NCBI GenBank assembly: GCA_041743655.1
Contig: JBGTMJ010000044.1
Span: forward strand, 1 to 7,105
DNA from: JARIHD01 sp041743655
GTDB lineage: Bacteria > Patescibacteriota > Saccharimonadia > Saccharimonadales > UBA4665
Direction: 5' to 3'
Length of the DNA stretch: 7,105 nt
Positions within the stretch are counted from its first letter, which is position 1; every line of letters begins with the position of its first letter. The position numbers were made by a program, and so were the translations under genes. Below are positions 1 to 5,310 of this stretch, in pieces. The notes under the pieces were generated by a model. It was not told the DNA's origin and did not search any database. It worked only from the letters and a program-made list of their open reading frames with translations.

Positions 1-20
1 CCCTGACCCACCTACACATT
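1..20 (+). repeat. Left terminal inverted repeat of the IS
   Basis: CCCTGACCCACCTACACATT is the reverse complement of 1236-1255 except at one position (a G:C in this copy is A:T in the other, giving CCCTAACCC at the right end). Similarity stops directly inside the repeat. The repeat could extend to the left beyond the window. Confidence 0.85.
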
Positions 21-24
21 GAAA

Positions 25-1137
25 CTACCCATCCGGAAGAACAGCAGGCCGGCGTAAGCTGGCCTGCTGTAGTAGTTCATGCCAGATTCGGAAGAAGCTG
101 AGCTGTTTCTTGGGATGAGTCGTGTGCCTGTGTCTCACGGTGTCTTTGGTTGTCTGCCAAGCGAACAAGATCGCTACGCTGGCAAAGCTGAGTAGTACTT
201 GCAGGCTTTGCCAGCGGGTGAAGCGGACACGGCGTAAGCCGAGTCCGCTCTTCCAGTCCCGGAAGGTCTCTTCAATCTCAAAGCGGTGGTAGTAGAGCTT
301 GGCAATCTGCTGCGGTGTGCTTGTCTGGTCGTTGGTGGCAATGGCCCAGGGGGCCAGTGCCATGCTCTGTTTCTGTTTCTTTGTGCTGGTGGTCGTCACC
401 ACCAACCGAAAGGCGAGTCCTCTCCACCGAACTTGATGGCTACCTTCTGGCAGATCACGGACATACCACACACCCAGACGGTTACCAGACAGGAGTATCT
501 CCATTCGGAAGTCATCCCGCATGCGGATGTAGCTGTTGCCCTTGCGAGCAAACAGCGTACCAAGCAAACGCTTGTTGCCAAAGCCTCGGTCAAAGACCAA
601 AGCAGGCGGCAACGCCGCCTGCTGGTCAATGTCTGCGACCAACTGTAGTACTGCGTCGTACTGGTCTCCGCCAGTCTCTTGTTTCCATGCCTGGTAGGCC
701 GCCTTATGGCGGCAGTACCCGGCATGGTTACGCTTCATACCTTGCGTGTTGGAGGTCAATGCCTCTAACGCCCATGGTAAGGCCCGGCCTTTGCCCGTCT
801 GCAATGCGGCAACCAGTACAGCCACCCCGCCAAAGTTACTGAAGTCCACATTGAGCACGCTTTTGCTGTCCAGTGGCAGAGTCCGCTGGACAGCGGACAT
901 GAGGAGTGACGCGAGTCTCCCATGCCGCAGCAAACGATACATGCGCATCTCACCGGCAAAACGCTGCCGGGATGCCATGCGGGCATTGGCGTTACAGCTC
1001 ACAAAAGGCAAAGCTACAAGGGCTCGCATGCCAAAGGCAGCGAGCCCACAAAGCTTCTTTGGCAGGCTGCCAAGCAACTGACATTGCATGGCAGCAGTCC
1101 GTTGTTTTACACTGGTGTGTGAGAACACAGATGACAT
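25..1137 (-). CDS. IS4-family DDE transposase
   Basis: This 370-residue enzyme would cut and join the ends of the IS. The RNase H-like catalytic core is clear. The first Asp is D98 in LNVDFSNFGG, and the second is D183 in LVFDRGFG. The acidic residue E289 lies in YYHRFEIEETFRDWK, which fits the IS4 YREK signature exactly (Y282-x2-R285-x3-E289-x6-K296). A beta-rich insertion of roughly 100 residues between D183 and E289 is normal for IS4 enzymes. The reading frame is uninterrupted, and all catalytic residues are present, so the enzyme could be active. The start is uncertain: no good ribosome-binding site precedes the ATG at 1137, and Met17 (about 1089) is an alternative. The last codons overlap the hairpin at 41-70, and the stop lies only 5 bases inside the left terminal repeat. 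Regulation was not visible beyond the upstream hairpin at 1193-1220. Confidence 0.92.
   Translation of the reverse strand: MSSVFSHTSVKQRTAAMQCQLLGSLPKKLCGLAAFGMRALVALPFVSCNANARMASRQRFAGEMRMYRLLRHGRLASLLMSAVQRTLPLDSKSVLNVDFSNFGGVAVLVAALQTGKGRALPWALEALTSNTQGMKRNHAGYCRHKAAYQAWKQETGGDQYDAVLQLVADIDQQAALPPALVFDRGFGNKRLLGTLFARKGNSYIRMRDDFRMEILLSGNRLGVWYVRDLPEGSHQVRWRGLAFRLVVTTTSTKKQKQSMALAPWAIATNDQTSTPQQIAKLYYHRFEIEETFRDWKSGLGLRRVRFTRWQSLQVLLSFASVAILFAWQTTKDTVRHRHTTHPKKQLSFFRIWHELLQQASLRRPAVLPDG
41..70 (-). terminator. Hairpin at the 3' end of the transposase gene
   Basis: ACAGCAGGCC (41-50) pairs perfectly with GGCCTGCTGT (61-70). Three more inner pairs, one of them G:U, leave a GTAA loop. The hairpin lies inside the last transposase codons. 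The minus-strand side continues with TTCTTCC, a poor U-tract, so termination efficiency is uncertain. Its position mirrors the hairpin at the other end of the IS. Confidence 0.5.
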
Positions 1138-1192
1138 TTGTTTCTCGCTTTCTTGTTTGTTTTAGATGACACTACAAGCATACAAGAACAAG

Positions 1193-1220
1193 AAGACACC
1201 CGGCTAACGCCGGGTGTCTT
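1193..1220. terminator. Strong hairpin just inside the right IS end
   Basis: AAGACACCCGGC (1193-1204) and GCCGGGTGTCTT (1209-1220) form a perfect 12-bp GC-rich stem with a TAAC loop. On the minus strand the hairpin is followed by the T-rich stretch CTTGTTCTTG. It therefore could stop outside transcripts from entering the transposase gene. On the plus strand it ends in CTTTGG and could stop outward transcription. IS elements of the IS10/IS50 type are known to carry end-proximal structures that protect against read-through expression. Confidence 0.6.
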
Positions 1221-1235
1221 TGGTTGGATGGAGGT

Positions 1236-1255
1236 AATGTGTAGGTGGGTTAGGG
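1236..1255 (-). repeat. Right terminal inverted repeat of the IS
   Basis: AATGTGTAGGTGGGTTAGGG matches the inverted left end at 19 of 20 bases. It lies upstream of the transposase start, so this is the promoter-proximal end of the element. The bases after 1255 (TCCGTCCTT) would be the start of any target duplication. Confidence 0.85.
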
Positions 1256-1280
1256 TCCGTCCTTGTATCCCCGATTCATC

Positions 1281-1296
1281 TAAGCTCGGCAGCTTA
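1281..1296 (-). terminator. Small hairpin after the membrane-protein gene
   Basis: TAAGCT-CGGC-AGCTTA is a perfect 6-bp stem with a 4-base loop, starting 10 bases beyond the TGA stop at 1306-1308. The stem is short and AT-rich and has no following T-run, so it is a weak terminator candidate at best. Confidence 0.25.
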
Positions 1297-1305
1297 ATAC
1301 AACGA

Positions 1306-1890
1306 TCAGGAGTCCTGGCGACGCTTCCGAGTCCCGTACTCCTCTACTAACATCCCTGAGATAAGAAATGAAAAAGCTAGAGTAACAGGGAGAGACACAC
1401 CTGTTATTGTACCAATAAGCATACCATCTCCCGCTCCTCTCAAGGTATTTTCAAGCCGACCCTGTCCTTCGTCAGCGTAAATCTTGCGATCCTCTTTTTC
1501 ATCATCACGGAGCCTTTGAGCCGTATCTATACTACTATCTATAGCTGCAGAAGATTTTCCTTGACACAAACTGTAGGGTTTAAGCGCACTGATAAGTTCT
1601 TTCGTTTCCAGGAAGCCAACGCGTCCGCCGGTAACCACACTAGTCCGGCAATCCTCGGAAAGCTTAGCAAGAGCTTTTTTATCAGAGGCCACTTCGGCTT
1701 GGGTGCGCACTGCTTGTCCCGCTCCCTGGTACCCACCAACCCCAAGCCCTATCATCCCACCAACAATAATTGAAAACGCAAACGTAGGCGGTATAACATC
1801 CTTATCAGCAAGAAAGTCGCCAAGCTCGTATAACAGAGAAGATATAGGGCTGCCTCTACTTCGTTTAGGTTTTATTCCTTCTGTTTTCAT
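1306..1890 (-). CDS. Hypothetical two-segment membrane protein
   Basis: I do not recognise the family of this 194-residue protein. Two hydrophobic, glycine-rich segments are clear: about residues 33-58 (FAFSIIVGGMIGLGVGGY) and about 155-182 (MLIGTITGVSLPVTLAFSFLIS). The N-terminus (KPKRSRG) and C-terminus (RKRRQ) are basic, so by the positive-inside rule both are probably cytoplasmic. That places the polar 95-residue loop between them outside the membrane. The loop is charged, probably helical, and has the protein's only two cysteines, C81 and C109, which could form a disulphide. The gene is divergent from the gene at 2023 and ends 50 bp from the IS, seemingly undamaged. No Shine-Dalgarno sequence precedes the ATG at 1890. 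A TCTAAT hexamer at 1907-1902 would give a very short leader, but a good -35 is missing. The frame is long and open and has a plausible protein composition, so it is likely real. Confidence 0.7.
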   Translation of the reverse strand: MKTEGIKPKRSRGSPISSLLYELGDFLADKDVIPPTFAFSIIVGGMIGLGVGGYQGAGQAVRTQAEVASDKKALAKLSEDCRTSVVTGGRVGFLETKELISALKPYSLCQGKSSAAIDSSIDTAQRLRDDEKEDRKIYADEGQGRLENTLRGAGDGMLIGTITGVSLPVTLAFSFLISGMLVEEYGTRKRRQDS

Positions 1891-1931
1891 AGTTTGCCCA
1901 AATTAGAGATAATCAACAATCTACCACGTTA

Positions 1932-1960
1932 TTGCATATAAGTAAAACTGTGAGTACAGT
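1932..1960 (+). promoter_or_regulatory. Possible promoter for the gene at 2023
   Basis: TTGCAT (1932-1937) and TACAGT (1955-1960), 17 bases apart, are a fair but not strong match to a housekeeping promoter. The start site would fall near 1967, giving a leader of about 55 bases with a good ribosome-binding site. The -10 overlaps the ACTGT/ACAGT half-sites, which would suit repression. Confidence 0.3.
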
Positions 1961-1971
1961 AAGTGACAGTA
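1947..1971. promoter_or_regulatory. Candidate operator of three ACTGT half-sites
   Basis: In the 132-bp gap between divergent genes, ACTGT (1947-1951) and ACAGT (1956-1960) form an inverted pair with a 4-base spacer. A second ACAGTA (1966-1971) repeats the preceding ACAGTA (1956-1961) at exactly 10 bp, about one helical turn. The spacing does not match the E. coli LexA box (CTGT-N8-ACAG). The regulator is unknown. The rest of the gap is AT-rich and shows nothing else. Confidence 0.35.
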
Positions 1972-2011
1972 TACACAGCTCAGTGCATGAGTAAAATTGG
2001 GTAACGTGCTT

Positions 2012-2016
2012 GGAGG
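2012..2016 (+). promoter_or_regulatory. Ribosome-binding site for the gene at 2023
   Basis: GGAGG lies 6 bases before the ATG at 2023. It is the clearest Shine-Dalgarno sequence in the window and fixes this start. Confidence 0.75.
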
Positions 2017-2022
2017 CAAATT

Positions 2023-3063
2023 ATGGATTCATTTGAAAAAGAGCGGCTTGCAACGATCCAATTCAGTGACGTACTGGGTAATGTACCGTTTTCCTCACAG
2101 GTACAACAGGAAATGTCGGATTTTGATGCACAATTAAACGTACAGGTAGATAACAATGTTGGCTGGCGGGACCAGGAGTTCTCGATTAAATCCTGGCCGC
2201 GTGTTGGCGAGTTCGCCGCCGTCCTACTCCATAGTTTACGTGCTAATGAACTCGGGTGGTACGAAGGCTTATCCGAGCAGGAGAAAAAACATCCTGATGC
2301 CCGTCAAATACACGATTCGTTAGGCAAAGTCGTAGTAGGTGTTATTAACTGTGCCCCACGGCGTTCCGACCACCATCAAGCTGGTAAAAATGGTGACGAA
2401 TTTTATGTCGGCGTCACTACGAGTGGTGTAGAGATCTATGCCCAGTTACCATTTTTCCGAGGGCTTAAAGCGCGTAACCTTCTTGAGCCCGAATCTTTTT
2501 ATTGCATTCCCAACGAGGCGGGATTGTGGGTCCCAGGCGAACAGTTCCGTTCGCGCATGGTCACTCGAGCCCGTATGTTTCCAGATAAGTTAGAAGAAGC
2601 TTCAATCGAAAGCATACCTAATCCTAAAGCAGAATCGGCTGGCCGGCTGGTTTATGAGGATGCGTTCGGGAACGTGCTTATAGAGATGTCGGACGGTAAG
2701 ACTGCACGCGAGAAATTACAGATTGGTAAAACGGTAAGCCTAAGGCTTACTAGGCGTAGAGGTAATAAATTAGATAGTACATTCCTGCATAACATACTTG
2801 TAGTCACAGAGATGAAAAATATACCAGAGAATGAACTGGGTATATATTTTAACCCGAATGACCTTCCGGCGAGAAGTGGCCCGCAATACGTGGAGTTAGT
2901 TAAGCGTGTAAGCAAACCTAACCACAACTTCCTGCATGCTGCTGAAGCATTAGCAGCGGCACAAGCAGGAAGAGTAATCACTAAAGCCAGTATCATGAAG
3001 CCGGCCTTTCTAGACCCTGATCAATGGGACGAAGTTAAGATATACATCACTAACCCTAAGTAA
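2023..3063 (+). CDS. Diverged DUF62 / SAM hydrolase-like protein
   Basis: This 346-residue protein is a soluble, probably cytoplasmic protein without signal peptide or membrane segment. By eye it follows the layout of S-adenosyl-L-methionine hydroxide adenosyltransferases (DUF62, related to SAM-dependent chlorinase and fluorinase). FSDVLGN (14-20) resembles the N-terminal TDFG strand. KVVVGVINCAPRR (102-114) resembles VHVAVVDPGVG..RR, and GDEFYVGVTTSG (124-135) resembles ..FVGPDNG. EQFRSRM (173-179) resembles TFHGRD. GRLVYEDAFGNVLIEM (207-222), the best match, resembles the C-terminal VDRFGNLITNI. If this alignment holds, the water-activating Asp-Arg-His triad is Asn109, a retained Arg (113/114) and Arg176, so ordinary hydrolase activity is doubtful. 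Family members are usually 250-300 residues; this one has extra sequence at 75-100 and at the C-terminus. It stands alone on the plus strand and ends 17 bp from the convergent umuC stop. The gene is certain; the family assignment is moderate. Confidence 0.55.
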   Translation: MDSFEKERLATIQFSDVLGNVPFSSQVQQEMSDFDAQLNVQVDNNVGWRDQEFSIKSWPRVGEFAAVLLHSLRANELGWYEGLSEQEKKHPDARQIHDSLGKVVVGVINCAPRRSDHHQAGKNGDEFYVGVTTSGVEIYAQLPFFRGLKARNLLEPESFYCIPNEAGLWVPGEQFRSRMVTRARMFPDKLEEASIESIPNPKAESAGRLVYEDAFGNVLIEMSDGKTAREKLQIGKTVSLRLTRRRGNKLDSTFLHNILVVTEMKNIPENELGIYFNPNDLPARSGPQYVELVKRVSKPNHNFLHAAEALAAAQAGRVITKASIMKPAFLDPDQWDEVKIYITNPK

Positions 3064-3080
3064 TAATTGAGCAGTTAAGC

Positions 3081-4379
3081 TTAATATATAGATGCCTGGG
3101 GGAGTTCCTGCCAGCTGCTGACGTAACGGGGGGAGCGGATTTGGTGTTTGGGCTGCCAGCTGTTGCTGATGTCTTCGGCAGCGTAATGCAACTTATCCTT
3201 GCCCCACTTCTTGTTTATCTGGTCGAGTGCTTGCATGCGGGCCTGCGTGCGGCTATGGCTGGCGGTATCTACGCGGCCTAAGAGGTCAGTTTGCAGCGCA
3301 TCTTCGGGGGTAAAGTCGCCTAAGAAGACGCCAAGGCGGTGGTATTGTTGTGTGCTATTGAATATATGACTAAGTTCAGTGACGAGCAGGCTGCTGATAA
3401 TACCTGGGTCATTTGTCGGTGTCCCTAACTTGACTTTGCGTGACCACTGGCGGTAGCCTGGTTTGTGCCGGCTGGTAGTGGTAAATAACCCGATAGTACT
3501 CGCTATCAAGCCCTCGCAGCGGAGTCTGAAGGCAGCTTGGGCGCTGAGGGTTGCGATGGCGCCTTCCAGTACATAAGCCTCATTCGTATCCTCACCGAAG
3601 GTGCGTGAGCGCAGGATGCTTTTTGCCGGGTCACGTCCGCTTGTTAACCCAACGCAGCTGATGCCGTTTAACTCGCTGACTGTCCGCGCACCATGGATGC
3701 CCGTAAGCTGCTGAGCACGTCTGGCGCGCATTTTTGAGAGTCCCAGTGCGGTGAAGGCTCCTTCAGCCCGTACTCTGGGGGCGAGGTGTCTACCTACGCC
3801 CCACACTTCACTTACTGGAATATGATCGAGTATACTTTCTGTTTTGGCACGATCCATACCCATGAAGCTGTATGCTCCGCCACCTGTGCTGCCCTGTTTT
3901 GCAATATCTGCCGCTAGTTTGGCGAGCGTTTTAGTGGGCGCGATGCCAATAGATACTGGTACGCCAATGTAGCGCAGAATAGCGGCACTGACCTTTTTGC
4001 CCCAGGCCTCGTAATCAGTAATAGGTAGCTCACTGAGGTCCAGGAATGATTCATCCACAGAATATACTTCAATGCGCGGGGTAATGGTGCCAAGCAGCTC
4101 AGTAATCCGCTTGCTGATGTTGCCATACAAATCAAAATTTGCAGAGAACTTTACTATCTTGTGCTGTTCGAATAGTGGGCGGTACTTGAATGCCGGGGCA
4201 CCCATAGGTATACCGAGGAGCTTGGCTTCATTGCTGCGAGCCACCACGCAGCCGTCGTTGCTAGAAAGGACTACCACAGGCTTGCCTTCCAAGCTTGGCC
4301 GGAATATTTGCTCACAGCTGACAAAAAAGTTATTGCAATCGGCAAGCGCAAAGACTTTGTTATGTACGAGGGCTGTCAT
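3081..4379 (-). CDS. umuC: UmuC-type Y-family translesion DNA polymerase
   Basis: This 432-residue protein matches the size of E. coli UmuC (422) and aligns with it throughout. It would be the catalytic subunit of DNA polymerase V, copying across damaged template. The palm has D14 in ALADCNNFF and D109/E110 in YSVDESF, the metal-binding acids. F19 sits at the steric-gate position, which is Tyr in E. coli. GKPVVVLSSNDGCVVARSNEAK (32-53) is the finger-side signature. The segment SILDHIPVSEVWGVGRHL (182-199) is the helix-hairpin-helix-like thumb region, and SRTFGE (258-263) starts the little finger. QTDLLG (363-368) lies where E. coli has the clamp-binding QLNLF, with a weaker match. The tail LHYAAEDI...W...SPRY is the UmuC-type C-terminal domain. 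The ATG shares its first base with the umuD stop (TAATG). AAGG at 4390-4387 is a ribosome-binding site 7 bases upstream. Translational coupling with umuD is therefore expected. Confidence 0.95.
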   Translation of the reverse strand: MTALVHNKVFALADCNNFFVSCEQIFRPSLEGKPVVVLSSNDGCVVARSNEAKLLGIPMGAPAFKYRPLFEQHKIVKFSANFDLYGNISKRITELLGTITPRIEVYSVDESFLDLSELPITDYEAWGKKVSAAILRYIGVPVSIGIAPTKTLAKLAADIAKQGSTGGGAYSFMGMDRAKTESILDHIPVSEVWGVGRHLAPRVRAEGAFTALGLSKMRARRAQQLTGIHGARTVSELNGISCVGLTSGRDPAKSILRSRTFGEDTNEAYVLEGAIATLSAQAAFRLRCEGLIASTIGLFTTTSRHKPGYRQWSRKVKLGTPTNDPGIISSLLVTELSHIFNSTQQYHRLGVFLGDFTPEDALQTDLLGRVDTASHSRTQARMQALDQINKKWGKDKLHYAAEDISNSWQPKHQIRSPRYVSSWQELPQASIY

Positions 4380-4729
4380 TACGTAACCTTGCGGAGCTCA
4401 TGAATAATTGCCGTTATGACGCCCCACAAAACTGCGCCACCAGGCAGCTTATTGTATGCAGAGATATTGAATTCATTGTTATCGCCACTCTTCCACCAGA
4501 TCACCGTATCGGTTTTTCGCGGATCAAGCGCCCGGTCAACTATAGCTATATCGCCGTCGAATATGCCTGCCTGCTCCCATTCCGTACCACGGATACGGAA
4601 GTAAAAGGTACTGGTGCTATGAGATATAAGTAGACGGTTTAAATCAAGACCGGTGATTCTGCTATCAGCGGCCGGGTTAGGAAAACCGGCGTGCACTGAA
4701 ACACCGTTCTGTTTATTTACCTCTGGCAT
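4379..4729 (-). CDS. umuD: UmuD-like S24 protein lacking the protease dyad
   Basis: This 116-residue partner of UmuC has the UmuD hallmark HAGFPNPAADSR....LDLNRLL (13-34) with an Ala-Gly pair (14-15) where UmuD self-cleaves at Cys-Gly. FRIRGTEWEQAGIFDGDIAIVDR (44-66) aligns with the active-site segment [22 protein letters not shown] of UmuD. The catalytic Ser of GDSM is replaced by Glu50. The catalytic Lys of EFTVKKL is also missing (EFNISAY, 86-92), and the following loop is about 20 residues shorter than in E. coli. Self-cleavage is therefore not expected. Only 14 residues precede the Gly, against 24 in E. coli, so the protein is already close to active UmuD'. The start at 4729 is chosen because it fits the family and follows an extended -10 directly. 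A longer frame from 4813 reads through the inverted repeat and adds residues unlike UmuD. The stop overlaps the umuC start. Confidence 0.88.
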   Translation of the reverse strand: MPEVNKQNGVSVHAGFPNPAADSRITGLDLNRLLISHSTSTFYFRIRGTEWEQAGIFDGDIAIVDRALDPRKTDTVIWWKSGDNNEFNISAYNKLPGGAVLWGVITAIIHELRKVT

Positions 4730-4735
4730 ACTACT

Positions 4736-4744
4736 ATTATCGCA
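4736..4744 (-). promoter_or_regulatory. Extended -10 promoter of umuDC, leaderless mRNA
   Basis: On the minus strand TGC-GATAAT is an extended -10 (TGn plus a 5-of-6 TATAAT). It is followed by AGTAGT and then the umuD ATG at 4729. The start site should fall at or within a base or two of the A of ATG, so the mRNA would have no leader. No Shine-Dalgarno sequence and no good -35 (CAATAA at 4764-4759) are present, which agrees with an extended -10 leaderless arrangement. Confidence 0.6.
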
Positions 4745-4768
4745 TAAAACAGATATGGTTATTGCTTT

Positions 4769-4880
4769 GGCTGGCCCCGCATACACCTTTTTGCCATTTG
4801 AGATACAGGCCACGAATGTACTTGAATAGTACGTTCGCGCTTACGTTGTCAAACACAAAAAGGTGTATGCGGGGCCAGCC
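4769..4880. repeat. 112-bp nested inverted repeat, MITE-like
   Basis: The 25-base arms at 4769-4793 and 4856-4880 are perfect inverted copies. Each starts GGCTGGCCCCGCATACACC and runs inward into TTTTTG. A shorter TTTGA match continues inward, and a second palindrome (4813-4837) lies at the same centre to within a base. The element occupies most of the gap between the response-regulator stop (4900) and the umuD promoter (4744). No flanking target duplication is visible. The arms resemble the ends of the IS at 1-1255 (CTGRCCC...C.TACAC.TT, about 14 of 18 with one gap). It may be a transposon-derived miniature element, a long transcript hairpin, or a regulatory dyad. What is certain is the symmetry. 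Confidence 0.75.
4813..4837. promoter_or_regulatory. Central palindrome, possible operator or hairpin tip
   Basis: GTACT-TGAAT-AGTAC (4818-4832) is a perfect 5-bp inverted repeat. It extends across one T/G position to CGAA (4813-4816) and TTCG (4834-4837). It lies at the middle of the larger repeat. The CGAA...TTCG ends recall Gram-positive SOS boxes in sequence but not in spacing, so no regulator is named. Confidence 0.4.
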
Positions 4881-4899
4881 TGTCTGTGCAGCTAAGGTG

Positions 4900-5301
4900 T
4901 TATCGGATAGTGTTAATAATGCTGACTAGTTCGCGGGGGGTTATTTCTGCTTTTACCAGGTAGCCATCGGCCTGTTTCTCAATGGCAGCCCGTATGTCTT
5001 CGCGTTGGTCGAGGTTGGTCGTAATGATAACTTTGCCGTGCAGCCTTGGTGTTTCGGCCGGATTCCGCAGACGTTTAAGAATATCTATGCCGGTAATACT
5101 GGGGACCATTATATCGAGCAAGATAATGTCAAACTGGTTACTTTGTGCCAGCTCCAAACCACGCAAGCCATCAACTTCGATGGTTACTTCGTAACCAGCT
5201 TTGACAAGGGCCCGTACGTATAACTCACCAATAAAGACTTCATCTTCAATACAAAGAATTTTTTTGCCAATAGGAGTTGAGGGTGTAAATACTTGCGCCA
5301 T
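4900..5301 (-). CDS. Stand-alone receiver-domain response regulator
   Basis: This 133-residue protein is a single CheY-like receiver with no output domain. KKILCIEDE (13-21) gives the acidic metal-binding residues D20/E21. D63 in DIILLDIMVP is the phospho-acceptor. The switch Thr is in VIITTNL (91-97), and K117 in GYLVKAE is the conserved lysine. About ten residues precede the fold and the protein ends right after the last helix. It would receive phosphate from the kinase encoded just upstream and act by protein contact, because no DNA-binding or enzymatic domain follows. The TTN and GYLVKA forms are common in receivers from Patescibacteria, which is one reason for the organism guess. AGGA at 5312-5309 is a ribosome-binding site 7 bases before the ATG, and 9 bases separate it from the kinase stop. 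Confidence 0.93.
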   Translation of the reverse strand: MAQVFTPSTPIGKKILCIEDEVFIGELYVRALVKAGYEVTIEVDGLRGLELAQSNQFDIILLDIMVPSITGIDILKRLRNPAETPRLHGKVIITTNLDQREDIRAAIEKQADGYLVKAEITPRELVSIINTIR

Positions 5302-5310
5302 ACGTTTGTC

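Larger units (their letters stand above)
1..1255 (-). mobile_element. IS4-family insertion sequence, apparently complete
   Basis: A DDE transposase gene lies between 20-bp terminal inverted repeats (1-20 and 1236-1255, 19 of 20 positions matching). The length of about 1.26 kb and the transposase YREK signature point to the IS4 family. The outer ends read CCCTGACCC and then TACACA, reminiscent of the CTGAC...TACACA pattern of IS50 (Tn5) ends; I treat this as suggestive only. A target-site duplication cannot be tested because the left flank lies outside the window. The element ends 50 bp past the stop codon of the membrane-protein gene at 1306-1890, so no visible gene is broken. The true left boundary could lie a few bases before position 1. 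Confidence 0.85.

Noticed and set aside
286..1122. Several plus-strand open frames inside the IS
   Set aside because: They lie opposite the transposase frame, show no protein motifs and have low-complexity or Cys/Trp/Arg-rich composition typical of antisense shadows.
1516..1906. Plus-strand frames opposite the membrane-protein gene
   Set aside because: The minus-strand frame is longer and has coherent membrane segments and charge pattern; the plus frames do not.
4730..4813. N-terminal extension of UmuD starting at 4813
   Set aside because: It is translated from the inverted repeat, does not resemble UmuD, and the ATG at 4729 has a promoter directly in front and fits the family start.
4813..4837. 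Classical LexA/SOS box upstream of umuDC
   Set aside because: CGAA...TTCG and GTACT...AGTAC are symmetric, but the spacing fits neither the E. coli (CTGT-N8-ACAG) nor the Gram-positive (CGAAC-N4-GTTCG) box, so only a generic palindrome is reported.
4769..4880. Invertible phase-variation switch
   Set aside because: The 62-bp centre holds no convincing promoter, is itself nearly symmetric so inversion would change little, and no recombinase gene is in the window.
4857..4899. Simple rho-independent terminator after the response regulator
   Set aside because: The TTTTT on the minus strand follows a GC-rich stretch, but that stretch does not pair with itself or with upstream bases; its partner is the distant arm at 4769-4793.
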